Shown here: in pieces, positions 1-9,848 of the stretch
Layout of the letters: the number at the start of each line of letters is the position of its first letter
How positions within the stretch are numbered: position 1 is the stretch's first letter
NCBI GenBank assembly: GCA_003313425.1
Contig: NHZP01000157.1
Coordinates: 1 to 24,656, forward strand
Direction: 5' to 3'
Origin: Pseudopyrenochaeta lycopersici
Lineage: Eukaryota; Ascomycota; Dothideomycetes; Pleosporales; Pseudopyrenochaetaceae
DNA length: 24,656 bases
The notes under the pieces: model-generated
Seen by the model: only the letters and a program-made list of their open reading frames with translations
What the model was told of the DNA's origin: nothing
The model's database searches: none
Translations under genes and position numbers: made by a program

Positions 1-142
1 TAAAGAAGCGTGGTGACGACCTGACGAATACCTTGTTTCGAGCCTCGCATGTGACACTGGCTCCAGCAATTCCGCCGTTTATGCCATTCGCTCGCTCCTT
101 GTGTATAATTAGTCCATGCCTGCTACAGTGGGTACGTCATTC

Positions 143-351
143 TGTCAGATAAAATGCTGAAATGCGCTTAGCAGAAATTGATGATTGCCATAATGGATTA
201 TGTGTTGATCATCATTGTATTGATTGTGTTTTTCGTTGGTTCTGTTCTCTCTCTTCTTTAAACACAGACCTGATACATCGGTGATACATAGGTGATACTG
301 TCGACGATGCAGTATTTCTTGTACTTCAACTTTTATGCCTCTAATCTGACA
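143..351 (+). mobile_element. Solo LTR, family 1, copy a
   Basis: This 209-bp segment begins TGTCAGATAAAATGC and ends AATCTGACA, so its termini are inverted repeats of the TG...CA type usual for LTRs. The start matches the start of the element at 476-721 read on the minus strand, and both share an internal ATGGATTAT...GTTGA block. The flanking 5-mers are CATTC (138-142) and CCTTC (352-356), 4 of 5 identical, consistent with an aged 5-bp target duplication. No gag-pol coding lies nearby, so it is best read as a solo LTR. Orientation is relative to the sibling copy only. Confidence 0.6.
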
Positions 352-475
352 CCTTCACTCCAGTACATCCGACAAGCTTGGAAGCTTACAGACCATGTTT
401 ATTACAATGTGTCATAATTATTGTCACTTTCGGCCACACTTCAACCTGCAGAGAGAGTCCATTTTCCTTGCTAAC

Positions 476-721
476 TGTCAGATACAAGGTGCGTGCCCGA
501 AAAGAGTATGCTGTTAGATCTACAGCACAGCAGCGAGGGTACGCGATACTGCTTTGTAGTACAGAGCTCGGGTGTAACCACTTGCACACACACACTAGAT
601 AAAAAGGACAAAATAGCAAGGAACAAAAAGACAGACACAACAATAATCATTTTTTGACCACCCACTCGATTATCGCGTTCAACTATAATCCATCGCGCCA
701 GATAACGCATTTTATCTGACA
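476..721 (-). mobile_element. Solo LTR, family 1, copy b, with 5-bp target duplication
   Basis: On the plus strand this 246-bp segment starts TGTCAGATA and ends TATCTGACA, a perfect 9-bp terminal inverted repeat. It is flanked on both sides by the identical 5-mer CTAAC (471-475 and 722-726). TG...CA ends plus a 5-bp duplication are the standard signature of LTR retrotransposon integration, and the absence of internal coding makes this a solo LTR left by LTR-LTR recombination. Read on the minus strand it aligns with the copy at 143-351. The small ORFs overlapping it are not considered genes. Confidence 0.82.
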
Positions 722-726
722 CTAAC

Positions 727-1117
727 CAACATGAATAGCACCATTCCGATTTGTCTACGAAACCTTTTCAGCAGCCAAGCTTTATTCAACACACATCATC
801 GATTTAGTGTTGAGTAAAGTCGTCCAATCTAGACTGCGTGACATGTGGAAGCATCCTCTGAACCAGAGTTGTTCGTTCACTGGTTCCTTCACAAGTCTGA
901 TTACTACACAAGGTTGTCCATCCCAAGCAGGGTTCCGAAATACTTGCACCGTCGCTATTGAGAGCACCCCGGATCTAGCAGCACCATCGGTTGCGAAGTA
1001 CGTAGGGATGAAGTATGCTGTAGACATTCGGCGCGTGCACCTATTGCTAGAAAAAGATATGCCGCCGCCATCGGATCGTATGCTAATGCCAGTAACAGAC
1101 GCAGCTTAGAGCACGCA
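727..1117. other. Gene-less interval downstream of the Rds1-like gene
   Basis: Overlapping ORFs occur on both strands (for example 807-1109 plus and 782-1027 minus), but none shows a recognisable domain or a supporting splice pattern. The interval probably contains the 3' UTR of the minus-strand gene ending at 1118. I see no repeat here. Confidence 0.4.
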
Positions 1118-2889
1118 TCACAATTGAAGACTGACAACGACTGGGCCAGCGAGTGTAGCGTCTGTCAATTCATCGATAGTTGTGAGTCCTGGCTGTGCTG
1201 TAAGTACCGCAAATGCCGTTCCAGAAAGCCCCAGCGGTACACGTGTTGTCCCCATTCCATCTCCCAATGTCGTCAATGAGGTAAACACTGGGAGACCCAC
1301 CTGATTGACCCATGCTACGAACAACGGCTTGCCCGACCGAGAAGCGGCAGATCTGCCAGCGGCATCCCAGCTGAATGTGGCGTTAGCGCCAGGACTCGCA
1401 TGTCCAGCAGTCTTGTTGTTCATGGTGAGCATCGGCAAGATGGGAAGGGGTAGTTCGAGGGTGCACGATCCTGGCTGAACGAACTCGAGAGCAACATTAT
1501 ATGCCCACGTGTCTGATGAAGGGGTGTCGAATGATTCTATACTAGCGTTACGGTTTGTGTAAATACGGAGGAGGGCATTCTGTTTGGCAGCGACACTGGC
1601 GATGCTGGACAGCAGAATGCTGGCTGAAGTGTCTGAGGGAGGCAGCGATTCTGACAGAGACATGAAGACACCTAGCTCGACAGATTTCAAAGCGCCCATA
1701 AGCGAAACTAACTCGGTAGCGTTGCTAGGGAGGAGATAGCGACAAGCGGGCACATCTCGGCCACCTGATCGATGAAGCAGGTCGCGCAAAGTGTTCAACT
1801 GCGTTTGGTCTTGCTGTTTCAATCGCGTAAGTAAGTGGATGCTGGGTAGAATAGCACGAAGGTAGCATGACTTACCATAGAAATGTCACTAATCAACTTT
1901 GCCAGCATGGAAGCATCATTTCGGTTCTCAGTCCACCGCGTGGCATATAATCTGCTTGCGTTAAACATCGAAACACCCAAGTTCTTCATAAATTGGGCCA
2001 ATTGGAGGGCGTCTACAGCCGGCGGAGATAGGGCTATCGTTGCATTCCCATTGCTGAACATCGGGACAGATGACTGCCCCGTCGGCAGAGAGAGGCCTGC
2101 AGAGGCTGATCCTTCTTCTTGTTCTATCGAGCTAGAGTATGTACCGCGGGCTGTCTGTGTGGGGACACTGTTGAATGATGAAGCATCACTGATGGCAGTC
2201 ATTATAGAGCCCCTGCTATTAGCTGTCCAAGCAAGGGAAGACCCCGATGCGCTACGACCGAGTCCAGTACCCGTGAGTGCTGTGGAAAAGGCTTGAGTGC
2301 TTGCTGCCCATCCATTACGACTCGTGTCAGTCGTATTTCGACCGACGGTCATACCAGGTTCTGTGGCAAGGCTGTTGCCAGGACCCACGATCGTCGCAGG
2401 GCTTGCGGTCACAGAAATGCTGCTAAATTCCAGAATTGAAGTCGTGGTAGTCGTGCTTTGACCAACAACTGAAGCAAGAGAGCTGCGAAACGACGCGTCC
2501 TGATCAGAAGCAAGGCTCAGCGAGGCAGTCTCAAAGCTTGCCGAACTCTCACTGAAGCTCGCTACAAATGTGCTCGTGGGCACGCTGGGTGCAGCATTCG
2601 GATTTTCAGATCCACTGATATCGAGGCTGCTGATTGAGGCTACAGGTGCTATTGTAGGGATGGCATCGCTCATGGTGACCGTGATGGGGGTGGTAGTCAG
2701 TGTGATACCACTGTAGATCATCGTAACGGACGGCCATATGCTGTCGGCAGGAAACGGACCGCCAGACCTAGTAAAACAATACTGCTCAAAGGTCGAAGGT
2801 ACAGACGCCGCGATGGAGGGGCTCTCCGATAAGGCCGTGCTGTAGCTCAGCAGAGAGCTAGCCACGAACAGGAGAGACGGTTGAGTCAT
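1118..2889 (-). CDS. Rds1-like secreted protein with ferritin-like domain (two exons)
   Basis: Exon 1 is 1876-2889 and exon 2 is 1118-1813. The 62-bp intron 1814-1875 has a GTAAGT donor after codon ATG and a CAG acceptor, and the phase-0 junction joins ...LISDISM to QDQTQLN. The product is 569 aa. I chose the Met at 2889 rather than the upstream Met at 2970 because it is followed directly by a signal-peptide-like stretch (MTQPSLLFVASSLLSYSTAL). Residues ~60-280 are Ser/Thr-rich low complexity, as in many fungal surface proteins. Residues ~289-430 align by eye with the ferritin-like domain of fungal Rds1/stress-response proteins (CRYLLPS, FDTP, VALEFVQPGSC blocks). The C-terminal ~110 residues resemble the beta-rich tail of that family, ending in a GTAFAVLT...TLAGPVVVSL block. 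The Glu/His positions expected in the ferritin helices look substituted. Family members are reported as stress- or sexual-development-associated; the exact role is not known here. Confidence 0.8.
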
Positions 2890-3462
2890 GACGGGGTGAG
2901 ATGGAGTAGTGGGATGCTTAGGAAAGGATAATAGCCGCTTCATATACTCGCATTCGACTGTTGCGTACATTTATGGTGCTTGTAATTCTTACCATGCGCT
3001 CCAGCAGCACGGCGCAATCCAACGACGCTGATGCACACGTCTCACTTACCTCTTGATGATGATTGCTTATCAATTTTACAGGTACCGACTACCACATCAG
3101 CTCTAAATCAGATAACCTGATGCACTGACACAGCTGCTAATATCAGCCTCTGGTCTGGCCCTACAGCATTAGGTCCAACTTATAGTGTCTGAGGGTGTGG
3201 TGCGCGACACTAGAGCGGATAGATCTCCATCTTGTTCCGCTCACCACGACGCTACATCCATCGTGAAGTGGCAGCGAGACAAGGCTCCAGGCTCGCGTAC
3301 GGCCATATACTCGTTGCCTCTAAGTTAGCAGTCCACAATGTGTATGAATGTTGCGGAACCACTAGAGGCACGTCACACCGTTCCTTGGACGATGCTAAAC
3401 ATGATGGACGCCGTTGCACAGCGCAAATCAAGCATTGCCGCATGAATGGGCGAGATGACTGG

Positions 3463-3503
3463 GGATGCGATTAGGATGCGATTGACGATGCGATTGAGGA
3501 TGC
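3463..3503. repeat. Short tandem repeat, GATGCGATT core
   Basis: Three full and one partial copies of a GGATGCGATTR-type unit (11-13 bp spacing) lie head to tail. A small plus ORF across it (MTGDAIRMRLTMRLRMLEVD) merely translates the repeat. No function is inferred. Confidence 0.6.
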
Positions 3504-3796
3504 TGGAAGTGGATAAGAAAAGCGACAACGAAGACAGTCTCACATTGGGAGAAATGGCGCAGCACAAGAAGACCATGGATGTTTTGGGTCTTGGTTTTCC
3601 GCCACCCACCAACGATTACGGTTGCGCCTAGATGCCCTGATAGATCATTTGCCTACATACAACTAGAGTTCGCTTCTTTAGAAAAGATGTCTGAGGATGA
3701 CTTGGGAGGTGTTTGGCTAGTCTGGCCACAACAGGAGAGAGATCTCCTAGTCGAGAAGGAAAGTACATGGTCATCGCTTCTTACAACCTGCTGCGT

Positions 3797-4249
3797 CTAG
3801 TCATCGTATATAACAACACATTGTCTGGCCAGCTCCATAAACTCCGATGGATGCCCGGTTCGCATAACCATGTTCCGCCCCTGCTCAAAGACGGACCATG
3901 TGCAATTGCCCGACGGGTGACGCGTTTGTCTAACGAGGGAGGGCTCGAGTCGTAGAAGATTACTTCTCCAATGTGTAGAGATGTACTCGTTTGCTTCGGG
4001 CAGAAGTGAAAGATTATTGCGACTACCAGCTTCTTCCTGGCTTAAGATTTCCTTGTAACGGATCTTCCGGTCGTTGAAGCTTATCTCAGCCACATGAAAG
4101 CAACCTGGGACAAGCACGGCGGGGAGTGCAACCTGCGCTTTTGCTTTGTGAAGATGGGGAAGATGTTGGGCTTGGAGTGGCTCCCCAGCGTCGCCAGCGG
4201 CGAGAAGGCTATCTAACAAATGCCGGTAGTCCTCGCGTCGATTCGTCAT
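3797..4249 (-). CDS. Hypothetical protein, 150 aa, single exon
   Basis: This is an uninterrupted minus-strand frame with a reasonable start context (CCAGCCATGAC). I do not recognise the family. The sequence is of ordinary composition, with a charged N-terminus (MTNRREDYRHLLDSLLAAGD), a His/Gln-rich patch around residues 25-40 (LQAQHLPHLHKAKAQ), and no signal peptide, membrane helix or familiar motif. It could be a short exon of a longer gene or a chance ORF: opposite-strand ORFs of 80 aa overlap both ends. No neighbour suggests a role. It is the best coding candidate between the Rds1-like gene and the transposon at 6348. Confidence 0.3.
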   Translation of the reverse strand: MTNRREDYRHLLDSLLAAGDAGEPLQAQHLPHLHKAKAQVALPAVLVPGCFHVAEISFNDRKIRYKEILSQEEAGSRNNLSLLPEANEYISTHWRSNLLRLEPSLVRQTRHPSGNCTWSVFEQGRNMVMRTGHPSEFMELARQCVVIYDD

Positions 4250-6345
4250 GGCTGGGGTATCTGGCTTTCTTCGTTAAAGCGGTTCATTTCCAGAGTTCCT
4301 TGCCAGACACTCACCTGGAGAGCAATTTCTCGGTTTTAGCATGGCGAGGCACTTTCGTTGCTCGGACGTGATGCTGCTAGTCTTCCAAAGTTATCAATTG
4401 GCGCCAGTCTGCTGCAAGGATGCCCATCAACCGCGCACCGCGATGGTCTCTGAAAGCCCGACCAGGCCAGAGACGCTGCTCAAGTGCGCTTTGTGGGGGT
4501 AGTATCTGTAGAAACAACCGACACAGCTGGATAGATATGGTCTGACAGAGAAGTGGATCGTTCATCAAAAGCCATGCATTATTCTATTAACCTGAGCTTC
4601 CAGAGACAAGATGATGACGGTCTGCTCACTGTGAGTGCGCATTTGCCAACGCTGCTTGTGGCACTGCGGACTACCAGTACACTCTGGGATTCTCCAAGCC
4701 GACATTGGTAACCGTGATGATATTGACACCGCCATCGATGTTTGAGATGCTCATTGCGAGCGATTGTTCTCATTCGTACTCCCGCCATTGTCGCCTGCTC
4801 TGCCTGCCAACATTGTACCGTCAAGTTGCTGATGCTGACGCTGATGCTGACACAGGTGTTGATTCTCTTTATATCGACGAAGAATCTTTGGATTGCAGCT
4901 GCCAAACGTGTTCTTCGTTGGACCAAAGTGTATCAAGTGTATCTTAGCGAGAACTCCCCGCCACAGAGCGGGGGTCGACCATTGAGACGAGTGGCGGCCA
5001 TGAATCGCATGTGCATCAGGGAGTGCCTCTGCGGAAGTCTGACGTCCCAGCAGGATGCCGTCATTTTGCGAGGAGCTAGAGCAGCATTTCCGTGCCACCC
5101 AAATACCGACCTACCCTACATCCACACCTATGATTGCGGCGTAGTCAAGGCGCAATCAACGTTGCTCGGTGGTTAATGCTGGTCTGCTAAACGCCTCTTG
5201 TGTCACTTCTCATTCAATTGTTCAGCTGGAATTGCCAGACCTCGGTCAATTCGTTGCGCGATTAGCGTATCGCTTGGGGGTATCCCTCGTCCCTCCGACC
5301 CCATTGGAGAATCATCTGTTATGCGAAGTTCTTTTTACTAGGTTACTGTGCATCATCATGTGCAGATCGGGAAGGCAGAGGCGAAGCCGACAATGGAAGG
5401 CCCACTAATGTAGAGCGTATGCTTCATCAGTATAGACACATATGCGGTAATGCGGCGTAGCACGCTAGGCAGAGCAGCACGTTGGTTTTAGGTTTACGTG
5501 GGTCTTCCTGGCGTGTCTGCTGAGCGTGTGTGGATCATGACAACTTCACGCGCGCTTTTCTGGCCCCTGAACTAACAAGCGCCAAACCAATCATGTCTTA
5601 TATCAGACACACCTGAGCTTCCGCTAATCAGCTTGGCGAACAAGCTGCGCGTCTCGTAGGGCTATGACGACCAATTAGCAGCGGTGTTCAGTTCTTGTGG
5701 ATGTGCGGAAATGAATTTGTGGGTCGTGAACGCCGTTCTCGGGTACGGCTGAGTCACAGCGGGATCGACGACGTGCTCAATCTGGGCGCATGGACGCGGC
5801 TGTGCTTACCCCCCAGCCGTGATGGCGCACCAACCGGCGATTCCCCGGACTCCATCGAGTTTATTGGTCGCTTGACACGGTCGGTCCCCAATGCACTTCG
5901 CGCAATCTATCAAGCCGCGCGCATGCTCAAAAGGTTCCTGAAAAAAACTTGAAAGAGGATACGGTCCTTGAGTGCTTCTAGAATATCCTTATTCTTCATT
6001 CGTCTCCTGCTAATTTCGCATCTTTGAAATCATGTCCTCATAACGGGCGAATGGAAGTCGTGCGCATGAGCAACAACAACAGGCGTACAGATAGGCTCCA
6101 ATTTCGAGTTGCGGAGTCAAGATCTAGAACGTACGCAGGTGGCGTTTCGCTGAATCCGCCACATCTATCATCAGGTCACGCATGATGCTGCTGTGCCGCA
6201 AAGATGCAGACAAAGACAAGGACTTCACGATGGTCGTGACGGGCACCGTATATGAAGGGGTACGCCGCTCTCCAATTGGTAGACATTACTGGTACTTCGG
6301 CCCGTTTACGGCGGAAACTCAATGCGATTAGTGAGAGGTTTCGTA
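4250..6345. other. About 2.1 kb without a recognisable gene
   Basis: ORFs overlap on both strands (4742-5176 plus, 4579-4926 and 4751-5098 minus, 5695-5952 plus), but none has a family I recognise, and the mutual overlap suggests chance frames. A small GCTGATGCTGAC-type tandem repeat sits near 4827-4856. The 85-aa frame at 5695-5952 is the least random looking, but no motif supports it. Confidence 0.4.
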
Positions 6346-6347
6346 TA

Positions 6348-6390
6348 ACATGCCGCCCCACCTGAGGAACGCCACCACCTGAGGAACGCC
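6348..6390 (+). repeat. Left terminal inverted repeat of the pogo/Fot1-type element
   Basis: It begins ACATGCCGCCCC and contains two tandem copies of CCACCTGAGGAACGCCA. It is the reverse complement of 8425-8466 with one mismatch and is preceded by TA. Confidence 0.9.
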
Positions 6391-6508
6391 AAAGCCTATG
6401 TACACAGTTAACTTTTTGAGGCTATAGAGCCACCAACAATAGCTATTATCACGAGATTTTTTGTTGGTGAGCTTTACTATGTATATAGAGTAATTGCGCA
6501 GCATCAGA

Positions 6509-8377
6509 TTACACAATAAGCCTTTGTGGCGGCCTGATTGGCCGACCTCGTCGAGATTGAGCATGCAGAGCTTCTTGAGCAACAACAGGCTCCTCGTCCA
6601 CCACAACAGATTTTTGAGCCTTAGCAGGCTTGAGGCTTTGCCTCTTACCTAATCTAGATAATTTCATATCGCTTTGGAGTTGTTTTTGAAGCTCGCGAGC
6701 CTCCTTTTGCTCCTTGCGAGATGCAGCTTTCTGAGCTCTCTCTACCTCCCTCATCTCTCTAGTTGCTAGCCTCATCCTTGCCCTCTCTTCAAGCTGTAAA
6801 ACCTTGAGCTGCTTTTGCTGATCACGAAGCTTGATTGCTTCACTTTTTTGGTGTTGTAGCTCCTCCTCCTCACGCTCTTTTCTCTCCTTTTGAGCTCGAG
6901 CTGCCTGGACCTTAGTAGGTGACCAGAACTGAGCTCCACCATGGTATTCTTGAGGTTTCTCAAGGATCAAGGCCTTGCCTCGCTTCCTACGCTTCTTCTC
7001 ATTGCTGAGGGCCTCCTTGAGCTGAGTATTTTCATGTTGAAGTAGCTGATTTTGAGCTGAGATAGTGTGGATCGTTCGGCTAAGCTTTTTTGAGTGATTA
7101 TCATATATATTATCCACAGCCTGCTTAAGGAGGCGCTCTATCTTCCTCCAATCGCTTGCGCTTAGTACTGAGGATGAGCTATCACGCGAGGAGGGTCTAT
7201 CTCTCAAGATTGACGTTGTAGTAAAGCGGCAGAGGATGACGTCAGGATTGAAAGGCTCGATGCCTGTTGTCGCAAAGGCCTTGCAGATCGTTGTTTCTTT
7301 CATAGATAGGCTCCAGGATTGATAGAAGAGGCGAAAGAAATCCCTTTTGGTGATGCAGGTTAGCCCTTGAGCTTGAGCTATAAACTGAGATAGCTCAGCG
7401 CGGTAGGCAGCAGCGAGAGGCCCGAACACGCTTACATCGAGAGGCTGTAAGGTGTGCGTTGAATGAGGAGGATAGATAGCTAGGAGGATCTTATTTTGAT
7501 CACAGTAGTCTATAAAATCCATTGTTAGGTGAGATCCATGGCCATCAAGGATGAGTAATCGATAGGCTTGACGAGCCTTCGTTTTTGTCTCGCGATCAAA
7601 CACCTCCTTGAGCCAAGATAGGCCTATCTCATTGCTTGTCCATCCACTTGATGATGAGGTAAAGAAAGCTTTATGGTTTTGAGGCTCAAAATCTTGTAAC
7701 CATGAGTCTTGTATGTTGCCCGAGGTAGCTTGATAGATGAGAGCAGGCGTGAGAGCACTACCATCAGCACAGATGCAGGCTATCGTAGTAATCCACTCAC
7801 GATTACCATCCTGGATGATGTGCTTTGTCTTTCCTTGCTCATAGTCGCTCCTTGAGAATACGCGCTTCGACTTGCCTAGCATCCCAATAAGGAAGCCTTT
7901 CTCATCCATATTATAGATATGTCGGGTGTCAATTGAGTACTGCTCAATCTTACGCTCGAGTAGCTTGAAATAGAGGCTATAGTTAAAGGCAGAGTCGGCT
8001 TTGAAGCGGTTGCGATCAAGGGGGGTTGCCCAGTGTGAGATGAGCTCGATGTTATGACGTTTGATAAAGCGCTGAACCCAGTGTTTACCAGGCTCCCTAG
8101 AGACTATCTGGGCTGCGAAATTTCGTATCATAGGCTGAGTTGGAGGTAGTCCTCGTGAGGATAGATCCTTGATATACTGTATAAGCTGTTTCTCTTGTGC
8201 GTTGTTGAGTAATCGATCATTTTCAATCTTGGTTACACGCGAGCCTGTTACACCTCGGTGCCGTTTTGAGAGTGCTGAGCGACTGCACTTATACTTATTG
8301 GCATACTCTTGGTACGTAAAATGTTCTCCTAGTTGTAAGGAATTCAATGCTTCGATTGCAGCGTCAATACCTGCCAT
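6509..8377 (-). CDS. pogo/Fot1-type transposase (DDE superfamily endonuclease), 622 aa
   Basis: This transposase is predicted to cut and rejoin the DNA ends of its own element in the nucleus. Residues ~5-45 form a psq-like helix-turn-helix (LGEHFTYQEYANKYKCSRSA), residues ~55-110 a CENP-B/Tc5-type second DNA-binding domain (GLPPTQPMIRNFA, GKHWVQRFIKRH), and residues ~150-380 the DDE_1 catalytic core. The acidic triad is visible as D158 (YNMDEKGF), D278 (LLILDGHGSH) and D314 (TLQPLDVSVFG), a DDD with 35 residues between the last two. The C-terminal ~200 residues are Arg/Lys/Glu-rich and probably coiled coil. Length suits a full pogo/Fot1 transposase. There is no stop, frameshift or intron. The ATG at 8377 lies about 90 bp inside the right TIR end. 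Confidence 0.93.
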   Translation of the reverse strand: MAGIDAAIEALNSLQLGEHFTYQEYANKYKCSRSALSKRHRGVTGSRVTKIENDRLLNNAQEKQLIQYIKDLSSRGLPPTQPMIRNFAAQIVSREPGKHWVQRFIKRHNIELISHWATPLDRNRFKADSAFNYSLYFKLLERKIEQYSIDTRHIYNMDEKGFLIGMLGKSKRVFSRSDYEQGKTKHIIQDGNREWITTIACICADGSALTPALIYQATSGNIQDSWLQDFEPQNHKAFFTSSSSGWTSNEIGLSWLKEVFDRETKTKARQAYRLLILDGHGSHLTMDFIDYCDQNKILLAIYPPHSTHTLQPLDVSVFGPLAAAYRAELSQFIAQAQGLTCITKRDFFRLFYQSWSLSMKETTICKAFATTGIEPFNPDVILCRFTTTSILRDRPSSRDSSSSVLSASDWRKIERLLKQAVDNIYDNHSKKLSRTIHTISAQNQLLQHENTQLKEALSNEKKRRKRGKALILEKPQEYHGGAQFWSPTKVQAARAQKERKEREEEELQHQKSEAIKLRDQQKQLKVLQLEERARMRLATREMREVERAQKAASRKEQKEARELQKQLQSDMKLSRLGKRQSLKPAKAQKSVVVDEEPVVAQEALHAQSRRGRPIRPPQRLIV

Positions 8378-8424
8378 GGTGGTGGAGAAATCGCGTGTTG
8401 AAGTTTAGCGGGAATTTCGTGTTC

Positions 8425-8466
8425 GCGTTCCTCAGGTGGTGGCGTTCCTCAGGTGGGGCGGCACGT
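8425..8466 (-). repeat. Right terminal inverted repeat of the pogo/Fot1-type element
   Basis: Read on the minus strand it begins ACGTGCCGCCCC and continues like the left TIR, including the duplicated CACCTGAGGAACGC block. The TA at 8467-8468 follows it. Confidence 0.9.
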
Positions 8467-8582
8467 TAACACAACTGCGCAGCGGCTGCTGGCCATAAAC
8501 ACTGTCGTTTGGTCCGTTTCCACGAGAATCCTTGACCACAATCTGCTATCAATCGTCATCGACACAGAGGCCCTGATCCGTA

Positions 8583-8771
8583 CTTGGGCAAAATTGTATA
8601 ACTGTAGTATAGCCTAATACGTATGGGCAAGTGCGCCGGGTGCACCGGCGCGTGCATTTAGGTGGGGCAGAGGCGCGTGCGCTCATAAGATGGCAGCGCA
8701 GAGCAAGCGCACCCGGCGCACATGCCTAGATATGTATTAGGCTATACTACAGTTGTACAATTTTGCCCAAC
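8583..8771. mobile_element. MITE with ~55-bp terminal inverted repeats and TA target duplication
   Basis: The left end TTGGGCAAAATTGTATAACT matches the reverse complement of the right end TTGGGCAAAATTGTACAACT. The match continues through GTAGTATAGCCTAATAC to GTGCGCCGGGTGC, about 55 bp with a few differences. TA lies on both sides (8581-8582, 8772-8773). At 189 bp with no coding capacity it is a non-autonomous Tc1/mariner-like MITE. Its ends differ from those of the neighbouring 2.1-kb transposon, so another transposase must have moved it. Confidence 0.85.
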
Positions 8772-8773
8772 TA

Positions 8774-9653
8774 TGCCCTGATCAACGATTGGAGTGCTGC
8801 TTGAGAGGGAGTGATGTGCTGTTGGTCCGCGAATAAGCTGCATTTCGCATTCCTGCTCAGTGCAGCCACATACGATAGCGTGGACAGCGTGCTTCCCATG
8901 CGAAACAACCGGTTATCATCAGTACGTGACTCAGGTACTCGCGCTCACATGATCGTCCATGCATGCATGTATTTGTAGAGTGCTTACCCGATCCCGCAAG
9001 CGCAAGCTATGCTTCTGTCTAACCTCAGGGCGCCAAGCCTTTGAACGACAAACGGAACGACCTGCATTCGAGTACTCGTAGTCTCTCCTGGTGGGAATTA
9101 TTCAGGTCGGTCACTGCAGCGCTATAGCCTCGCAAGCCGGCGTCCTGTTAGGCGCCCTCGATAGACGCCTGTTCTAGCAATTCTCCATGTTAGCAACTTC
9201 GGTTGCGTTGGAGACTAGCAGTGCTGGCCTCGAGCAATCTAGTCTACATGGTTCTGCAATATTGCTTGTCTCCAAAATCTTTCCCATGACTCGACTGATG
9301 TTTCTGGGTACTGTACATGGCCCGCTGAGGGTGAAGGAATTCTGCCATCCATGTTAAGCTGATGACCCGAACTTTGCTAAGCCTTGATCATCACCGAAAA
9401 GTGCTTGTGGTCAACTAATGACCAGGCGCAACAATTGTTTTGCACCTCTATGTTCTCCAAGAATATGCCGTGCATGCTGACGTTACGCGCTTACGTCTAG
9501 TGAAAATTAACCGCTTTGTGTCGACCATAACTCCTGATCCTGATTGCACCAAAACACGCCGTCCCATCATCAGCTCAGCATAGAAAAGTCTTGCTTAGGC
9601 CACAGCCAAACATATGACTTTCCTTCCCGCGCAACAAAACATTCTCCCACTGC
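8774..9653. other. Gene-less interval
   Basis: No ORF above 60 aa lies wholly inside this interval and I see no repeat or RNA gene. Confidence 0.5.
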
Positions 9654-9848
9654 TTACGAGGGAAGGCACATCTCGAAGGTCCCTGAGACTTTCAGAACAT
9701 GAAGTCCAGCTGTCGATGCGGCTAGCTGCTTGAAGTCTTTTTCATCATCGCCACAGCTGCTCTGTGCAATGATGAACCCTCGGTAGTACGCTCTTTCCGT
9801 GTCAAGATTGCCCACTGTTACCCGGTAGTTTTCTGATTCTGATGACAA
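9654..9848 (-). CDS. Possible small protein or exon, 64 aa
   Basis: The frame starts MSSESENYRVTVGNLDTERA and lies divergently from the coiled-coil gene at 10093, 244 bp away. The start superficially recalls an RRM opening (YRVTVGNL), but the rest (RGFIIAQSSCGDDEKDFKQL) does not continue as an RRM. I do not recognise it. It could be a terminal exon, a remnant or chance. Confidence 0.25.
   Translation of the reverse strand: MSSESENYRVTVGNLDTERAYYRGFIIAQSSCGDDEKDFKQLAASTAGLHVLKVSGTFEMCLPS

Larger units (their letters stand above)
6348..8466 (-). mobile_element. Complete pogo/Fot1-type DNA transposon, 2119 bp
   Basis: The element is bounded by TIRs at 6348-6390 and 8425-8466. Over 42 bp they differ only at the third base (ACATGCC versus ACGTGCC). 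Each end abuts TA (6346-6347 and 8467-8468), the target duplication of the Tc1/mariner/pogo superfamily. Within each TIR the 17-bp unit CCACCTGAGGAACGCCA occurs in two tandem copies (the second incomplete at the right end), likely duplicated transposase-binding sites. One uninterrupted transposase gene fills the interior. Intact coding plus near-identical ends suggest recent arrival and possible activity. Confidence 0.9.

Noticed and set aside
2889..2970. Upstream Met at 2970 as the start of the Rds1-like protein
   Set aside because: It would bury the signal-peptide-like segment 27 residues inside the protein; the Met at 2889 places it at the N-terminus.
4742..5176. 144-aa plus ORF and overlapping minus ORFs of 115 aa
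   Set aside because: Competing frames on both strands over the same bases, no domain and no splice support; likely chance ORFs.
6328..6606. 92-aa minus ORF overlapping the transposase end
   Set aside because: It is a different frame of the transposon's 3' region and TIR, with no independent support.
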